A stretch of DNA of 64,000 nt from Micromonospora saelicesensis (GTDB lineage: Bacteria; Actinomycetota; Actinomycetes; Mycobacteriales; Micromonosporaceae): positions 721,122 through 785,121 of the forward strand of contig NZ_FMCR01000003.1 of NCBI RefSeq assembly GCF_900091575.1, read 5' to 3'. The notes below the pieces were generated by a model. That model was given only the letters and a program-made list of their open reading frames with translations, was not told the DNA's origin and made no database searches. Of the stretch, positions 59,760 through 64,000 are shown one piece after another (position 1 is the stretch's first letter; every line of letters starts with the position of its first letter). Made by a program: the position numbers and the translations under genes.

Positions 59760-62228
59760 TCAGGCCAGTCCGGCGCGGCGCAGGGCTTCCGCCATCGCGT
59801 CATTGGCCGGCGCCGGTGCGCCGTGGCGCTGCTGCCCGCCGCGACCACCCTGTCCGCCGCCACGGCCGGCCTGTCCGCCGCGCTCACCCTGCCCGGCTCG
59901 ACCGCTCTGCTGGCCGGTGGCGCGACCACCCTGCGGGCCGCCGGATGCGCCCTGCCCGCCGCGACCACCCTGCGGCGCGCGCTGGGCCGGGCCGCCACGC
60001 CCCTCCTGGCTCGTCCGACCACCGCCGCCACCACCGGCGGCTGGCTCGTCGTCCAGGCGCAGGGTCAGCGAGATCCGCTTTCGGGGTACGTCCACGTCGA
60101 GCACCCGGACCTTGACCACGTCGCCGGACTTCACCACCTCGCGAGGGTCCTTCACGAAGGTCCGGGACATCGCCGAGACGTGCACCAGACCGTCCTGGTG
60201 CACCCCGACGTCGACGAACGCGCCGAACGCGGCCACGTTGGTGACCACGCCCTCCAGCACCATCCCCGTCGTCAGGTCGCTGATCTTCTCCACCCCCTCG
60301 ACGAAGGTGGCGGTGCGGAACTCCGGGCGGGGGTCCCGGCCCGGCTTCTCCAACTCGGCGAGGATGTCGGTGACGGTGGGGAGGCCGAACCGGTCGTCGA
60401 CGAAGTCGGTGGCCCGCAGCCCGCGCAGGATGCCGCTCTTGCCGATCACCGAACGCAGGTCCTGCCCGGTGGTGGAGAGGATGCGGCGCACCACCGGGTA
60501 CGCCTCGGGGTGCACGCTGGAGGAGTCCAGCGGGTCGTCGCCACCGGGGATGCGCAGGAAGCCGGCGCACTGCTCGAACGCCTTCGGCCCGAGCCGGGCC
60601 ACCTTCTTCAGTTCGGTACGCGTACGGAACGGCCCGTTGGCGTCCCGGTGCAGCACGATGTTCTCGGCCAGGCCGGCCCCGATCCCGGAGACCCGGGTCA
60701 GCAGCGGCGCGGAGGCGGTGTTGACGTCCACCCCGACCGCGTTGACGCAGTCCTCCACGACCGCGTCCAGCGACCGGGACAGCTTCACCTCGGACAGGTC
60801 GTGCTGGTACTGACCGACGCCGATCGAGCGCGGGTCGATCTTGACCAGCTCCGCGAGGGGGTCCTGGAGGCGGCGGGCGATGGAGACCGCGCCGCGCAGC
60901 GACACGTCCATCCCGGGCAGCTCCTGCGAGGCGTACGCGGAGGCGGAGTAGACCGACGCGCCGGCCTCGGAGACCATCACCTTGGTCAGGTTGAGCTGCG
61001 GATGCCGGGCGATCAGATCACCGGCGAGCTTGTCGGTCTCACGGGAGGCCGTGCCGTTGCCGATCGCGATCAGCTCCACCCCGTGCGCCCCGGCCAGCCG
61101 GGCGAGGGTCTCCACCGACGCGTCCCACTGCCGGCGCGGCTCGTGCGGGTAGATGGTGTCGGTGGCGACCACCTTGCCGGTGGCGTCCACCACGGCGACC
61201 TTCACGCCGGTCCGCAGGCCCGGGTCCAGGCCCATCGTGGGTCGGGTGCCGGCCGGCGCGGCCAGCAGCAGGTCCCGCAGGTTGGTGGCGAAGACCCGCA
61301 CCGCCTCCTCCTCGGCCGCCTGCCACAGCCGCATCCGCAGGTCCGCGCCGAGGTGGATGAGGATCCGGGTGCGCCACGCCCAGCGGACCGTGTCGGTCAG
61401 CCAACGGTCGGCCGGGCGGCCCGCGTCGGACACCCCGAACCGGCCGGCGATGGCCGCCTCGTACCGGGTCGGGCCGGTCGGTACGGCGTCCGCCTCGCCC
61501 GCCTCCTCCGACTCCATGGTCAGGTCGAGCACGCCCTCCTTCTCGCCCCGGAACATCGCCAGGATCCGGTGCGAGGGCAGCTTCGGGTACGGCTCCGAGA
61601 AGTCGAAGTAGTCGGCGAACTTAGCGCCGGCCGCCTCCTGGCCCTCGCGTACCCGGGAAACCAGCCGACCCCGCGACCACATCTGCTCGCGCAGCGTGCC
61701 GATCAGATCGGCGTCCTCCGCGAAGGTCTCGATGAGGATGGCCCGGGCGCCCTCCAGCGCGGCGGCGGCGTCGGCGATGCCCTTCTCCTCATCGACGAAC
61801 CCGGCGGCGGTGGCCCGCGGGTCCTGACCCGGGTCGGCCAGCAGCGTCTCGGCCAACGGCGCCAACCCGGCCTCGCGGGCGATCTGCGCACGGGTCCGCC
61901 GCTTGGGCTTGTACGGGAGGTAGATGTCCTCCAGCCGGGACTTCGAGTCGGCGGCCATGATCTGCGCTTCCAGGGCCTCGTCCAACTTGCCCTGGCCGCG
62001 GATCGACTCCAGTACCGCGGCCCGCCGCTCGTCCAGCTCCCGCAGGTAGCGCAGCCGCTCCTCCAGGGTGCGCAGCTGGGTGTCGTCGAGCAGGCCGGTG
62101 GCCTCCTTGCGGTAGCGGGCGATGAACGGCACGGTGGCGCCGCCGTCGAGCAGCTCCACGGCCGCCCGCACCTGACGCTCGGCCACGCCGAGCTCGTCGG
62201 CGATCCGCTGATGAACAGACTGGGTCAC
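59760..62228 (-). CDS. tex: Tex RNA-binding transcription accessory protein
   Basis: 822 aa from a GTG at 62228. The Tex N-terminal helical domain (about 1-200), a YqgF/RuvX-like domain (about 320-450; [18 protein letters not shown]), tandem helix-hairpin-helix motifs (about 470-560; [19 protein letters not shown]) and an S1 RNA-binding domain (about 640-710; [20 protein letters not shown]) are in order. The last about 100 residues are a Gly/Arg/Gln-rich tail, longer than in most Tex proteins. It binds nucleic acids and affects transcription; the role of the tail is unknown. Confidence 0.96.
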   Translation of the reverse strand: MTQSVHQRIADELGVAERQVRAAVELLDGGATVPFIARYRKEATGLLDDTQLRTLEERLRYLRELDERRAAVLESIRGQGKLDEALEAQIMAADSKSRLEDIYLPYKPKRRTRAQIAREAGLAPLAETLLADPGQDPRATAAGFVDEEKGIADAAAALEGARAILIETFAEDADLIGTLREQMWSRGRLVSRVREGQEAAGAKFADYFDFSEPYPKLPSHRILAMFRGEKEGVLDLTMESEEAGEADAVPTGPTRYEAAIAGRFGVSDAGRPADRWLTDTVRWAWRTRILIHLGADLRMRLWQAAEEEAVRVFATNLRDLLLAAPAGTRPTMGLDPGLRTGVKVAVVDATGKVVATDTIYPHEPRRQWDASVETLARLAGAHGVELIAIGNGTASRETDKLAGDLIARHPQLNLTKVMVSEAGASVYSASAYASQELPGMDVSLRGAVSIARRLQDPLAELVKIDPRSIGVGQYQHDLSEVKLSRSLDAVVEDCVNAVGVDVNTASAPLLTRVSGIGAGLAENIVLHRDANGPFRTRTELKKVARLGPKAFEQCAGFLRIPGGDDPLDSSSVHPEAYPVVRRILSTTGQDLRSVIGKSGILRGLRATDFVDDRFGLPTVTDILAELEKPGRDPRPEFRTATFVEGVEKISDLTTGMVLEGVVTNVAAFGAFVDVGVHQDGLVHVSAMSRTFVKDPREVVKSGDVVKVRVLDVDVPRKRISLTLRLDDEPAAGGGGGGRTSQEGRGGPAQRAPQGGRGGQGASGGPQGGRATGQQSGRAGQGERGGQAGRGGGQGGRGGQQRHGAPAPANDAMAEALRRAGLA

Positions 62229-62369
62229 GATCTCGATCCGCCTTCGGGAGTGGGTACGCCTGCATTCTGCCGGGCGGGCCCCGGCGCTGTCGCCGCGCCC
62301 GGCCGGGGCGGGGGACCGAACCACAGCGCCCGGCCGGGGTGACCGGCGGCGGTCCCGTCGGGCCTGCGC

Positions 62370-62375
62370 TAGCGT
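62370..62375 (+). promoter_or_regulatory. -10 element of the dNTPase gene (leaderless type)
   Basis: TAGCGT lies 7 nt before the ATG at 62383 and no Shine-Dalgarno is visible. Confidence 0.45.
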
Positions 62376-62382
62376 GGCGATC

Positions 62383-63894
62383 ATGGAATCTGCTGCGGAG
62401 CCGCGCGCCCGGCGGCTCTTCGGCGGCAGCGCCCGAGCCCTCGGCGACCTCACGGCCAACCCGTTCCGTGCCGACCGGGACCGGATCGTCGGCTCGCCGT
62501 TCTTCGCCCGCCTCGGTGGTGTCACCCAGGTGATCAGCCCGGTCGGCTCCGGGCTGCTGGTGCACAACCGGCTCACCCACAGCCTCAAGGTCGCCCAGGT
62601 GGCCCGGGCGGTCGCCGAGCGGTTGAGCGCCGACGAACGGTGGCGTGACCTGCTGGACAAGCTCGGCGGCTGCGACCCCGACGTGGTGGAGGCGGCAGCA
62701 CTCGCCCATGACCTCGGCCACCCACCGTTCGGGCACCTGGGGGAGCGGGTGCTGGACCGGCTGGCCCGCCAGCGTCTCGGCCTCTCCGACGGTTTCGAGG
62801 GCAACGCGCAGTCGTACCGCATCGTCACCAGCACCGAGATCCGCGGCGCGGCCACCACCGGGTTGGACCTGACCGCAGCGGTCCGCGCGGCCATGCTGAA
62901 GTACCCGTGGACCCGCCTGGACCACCCCGACCCGCACCCGCGCACCATGGACCCGCCGCCGCGCGGCGCCACCCCGCCGCCGGACGACCCGGAGAGCGGC
63001 TCCTCGAAGTTCGGCGCGTACCGGACCGAGCTGGACGACCTGCGCCAGGCCCGGGCGCCGTTCGCCGGTCGCATCCCGGAGTGGCAGCAGACCGTGGAGG
63101 CGTCCGTGATGGACACCGCCGACGACATCGCGTACGCCATCCACGACGTGGAGGACTTCTACCGGGTCGGGGTGCTCCAGCAGGGTTCGGTCTCCGCTGA
63201 GTTGATGGCCTGGCAGCGCGAGAGCGGACAGCTGCGGGCGATCACCGACGCGGCGCTGGCCACGGCCGCCCGGCGACCCGGGGCGGCGATCGAGCGGCTA
63301 CGCCGGCAACTGCACCGCAAGGACGCCTGGATCGCCGACGACGACGCGTTCGCCGCCGCCGTCGAGCACGTCCGCGAGGAATTGGTGGACGGGCTGCTCG
63401 CGATGCCGTTCGACGGCTCGATCGAGGCCGAGCAGTACGTGGCCCGCTTCTCCGCCCGCTGGTCCACCCGCTTCGTCGAGGCGATCACGGTCACCGAACA
63501 GCCGTCGGTGCGCTCCGGGCACGTGCTGCTGGGCTGCGCCCAGTGGCACGAGGTGCAGGTGCTCAAGTTCGTCCACCACCGGTTCGTGCTGGCCCGCCCG
63601 GACCTCGCCCTGCACCAGCGCGGCCAGGCCCGGCTGCTGGGCACCCTGGTCGAGGCGCTCTGGGAGTGGCTGCTCGACCCGGAGGAGGAGTCCCGACTGC
63701 CCCGGCGGCTGCACGACCTGGTCGAGCTGGCCGAGGCGGAGCTGCACCCGCGCACCCCGGACCGGATCGGGCGTGCCCGGGGCCGAGCCATCGTGGACTT
63801 CGTCGCCCAGCTCACCGACGGTCAGGCGGTGGCCATGCTGGACGCGCTCTCCGGCCGGTCCGGCGCGCTCTGGACCGACGCGTTCGTGCTCTGA
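62383..63894 (+). CDS. Deoxyguanosinetriphosphate triphosphohydrolase-family HD protein
   Basis: 503 aa from the ATG at 62383; a GTG at 62374 would overlap the promoter. HD metal residues are visible: the first His in [14 protein letters not shown], the HD pair in [17 protein letters not shown], and the last Asp in [18 protein letters not shown]. Family Dgt/dNTPase enzymes cleave dNTPs to nucleoside plus triphosphate, and the length agrees with large Dgt types. The start is 154 bp from the divergent tex gene. It is followed by the 25-bp tandem repeats. Confidence 0.93.
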   Translation: MESAAEPRARRLFGGSARALGDLTANPFRADRDRIVGSPFFARLGGVTQVISPVGSGLLVHNRLTHSLKVAQVARAVAERLSADERWRDLLDKLGGCDPDVVEAAALAHDLGHPPFGHLGERVLDRLARQRLGLSDGFEGNAQSYRIVTSTEIRGAATTGLDLTAAVRAAMLKYPWTRLDHPDPHPRTMDPPPRGATPPPDDPESGSSKFGAYRTELDDLRQARAPFAGRIPEWQQTVEASVMDTADDIAYAIHDVEDFYRVGVLQQGSVSAELMAWQRESGQLRAITDAALATAARRPGAAIERLRRQLHRKDAWIADDDAFAAAVEHVREELVDGLLAMPFDGSIEAEQYVARFSARWSTRFVEAITVTEQPSVRSGHVLLGCAQWHEVQVLKFVHHRFVLARPDLALHQRGQARLLGTLVEALWEWLLDPEEESRLPRRLHDLVELAEAELHPRTPDRIGRARGRAIVDFVAQLTDGQAVAMLDALSGRSGALWTDAFVL

Positions 63895-63919
63895 CCTGAC
63901 GTCAGGCGACGGCCCGACG

Positions 63920-64000
63920 TCAGGCGACGCCTGCCTGGCCTGACTCAGGCGATGCCTGCCTGGCCTGACTCAGGCGATGCCTGCCTGGCCTGACTCAGGC
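63920..64000. repeat. 25-bp tandem repeat at the window's right edge
   Basis: TCAGGCGATGCCTGCCTGGC plus CTGAC repeats at 63945-63969 and 63970-63994, with a one-base variant (GAC for GAT) at 63920-63944 and a further partial copy to the edge. Each junction forms GCCTGACTCAGGC, a 13-nt palindrome, so the array is a string of small hairpins. A shorter related motif (GTCAGGCGAC) precedes it at 63901. It lies after the dNTPase stop and continues beyond the window. Confidence 0.9.

Noticed and set aside
59640..62342. A 900-codon open frame on the plus strand antisense to tex
   Set aside because: It mirrors the tex gene exactly, has no ribosome site and reads as charged, repetitive peptide; long antisense frames are expected at this GC content.

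Overview
The window is chromosomal DNA from a very GC-rich actinomycete. Codons end almost always in G or C, GTG and TTG starts are common, and several genes look leaderless (a TANNNT box 6-7 nt before the start codon). The GlgC/GlgM/GlgE/GlgB alpha-glucan route, a DUF222 fragment and palindromic intergenic hairpins fit Micromonosporaceae, probably Micromonospora or a close relative. That placement is inference from gene content, not from a marker gene. No rRNA, tRNA, CRISPR array, transposase or prophage gene was seen.

Layout. (1) 1-8.9 kb: a teichoic-acid-like locus with a cytidylyltransferase/SDR fusion (CDP-ribitol type), a TagGH-like ABC exporter, a TetR regulator, a large membrane protein and a CDP-glycerol/ribitol-type polymerase; a second polymerase-like gene is cut by the left edge. 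(2) 8.9-21.4 kb: mixed housekeeping and unknown genes, including DUF952, an OmpR/histidine-kinase pair facing a TAXI-type lipoprotein, YaaA, a GT-C-like membrane protein, an App1-type phosphatase, a secreted GH10-like/golvesin-domain protein and three small PH-like or membrane genes. (3) 21.6-32.5 kb: alpha-glucan metabolism, with glgB-glgE on one strand and glgM divergent from glgC-pgm; between them lie an inositol-phosphate-synthase homologue, an unknown gene and a DUF222 remnant. (4) 32.6-36.7 kb: NAD kinase and a large secreted M14 carboxypeptidase. (5) 36.9-57.8 kb: a large polysaccharide locus. (6) 58-64 kb: small unknown genes, an APH-type kinase, Tex and a dNTP triphosphohydrolase-type HD protein, ending in a 25-bp tandem repeat.

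The most notable region is 36.9-57.8 kb, which reads like a Gram-negative O-antigen (Wzx/Wzy) locus placed in an actinomycete. A WecA/WbpL-like primer transferase, a WbpV/WbpK-like epimerase/reductase, a WbuB-like glycosyltransferase and a WbpM/CapD-like 4,6-dehydratase could prime a lipid carrier with a 6-deoxy-HexNAc. capEFG homologues would make UDP-N-acetyl-L-fucosamine. Gmd, an RfbE/Per-like aminotransferase and a NeuD/PerB-like acyltransferase would make GDP-N-acetylperosamine. Two paralogous polytopic proteins (Wzy-like candidates), a flippase, a CapK-like adenylating enzyme and a methyltransferase complete the set. No Wzz, BY-kinase or LytR-CpsA-Psr ligase gene is visible here, so anchoring and length control must be encoded elsewhere or work differently.

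In the glycogen region the genes form one pathway: Pgm interconverts Glc-6-P and Glc-1-P, GlgC makes ADP-glucose, GlgM makes maltose-1-phosphate (or extends glucan), GlgE polymerises it and GlgB branches the product.
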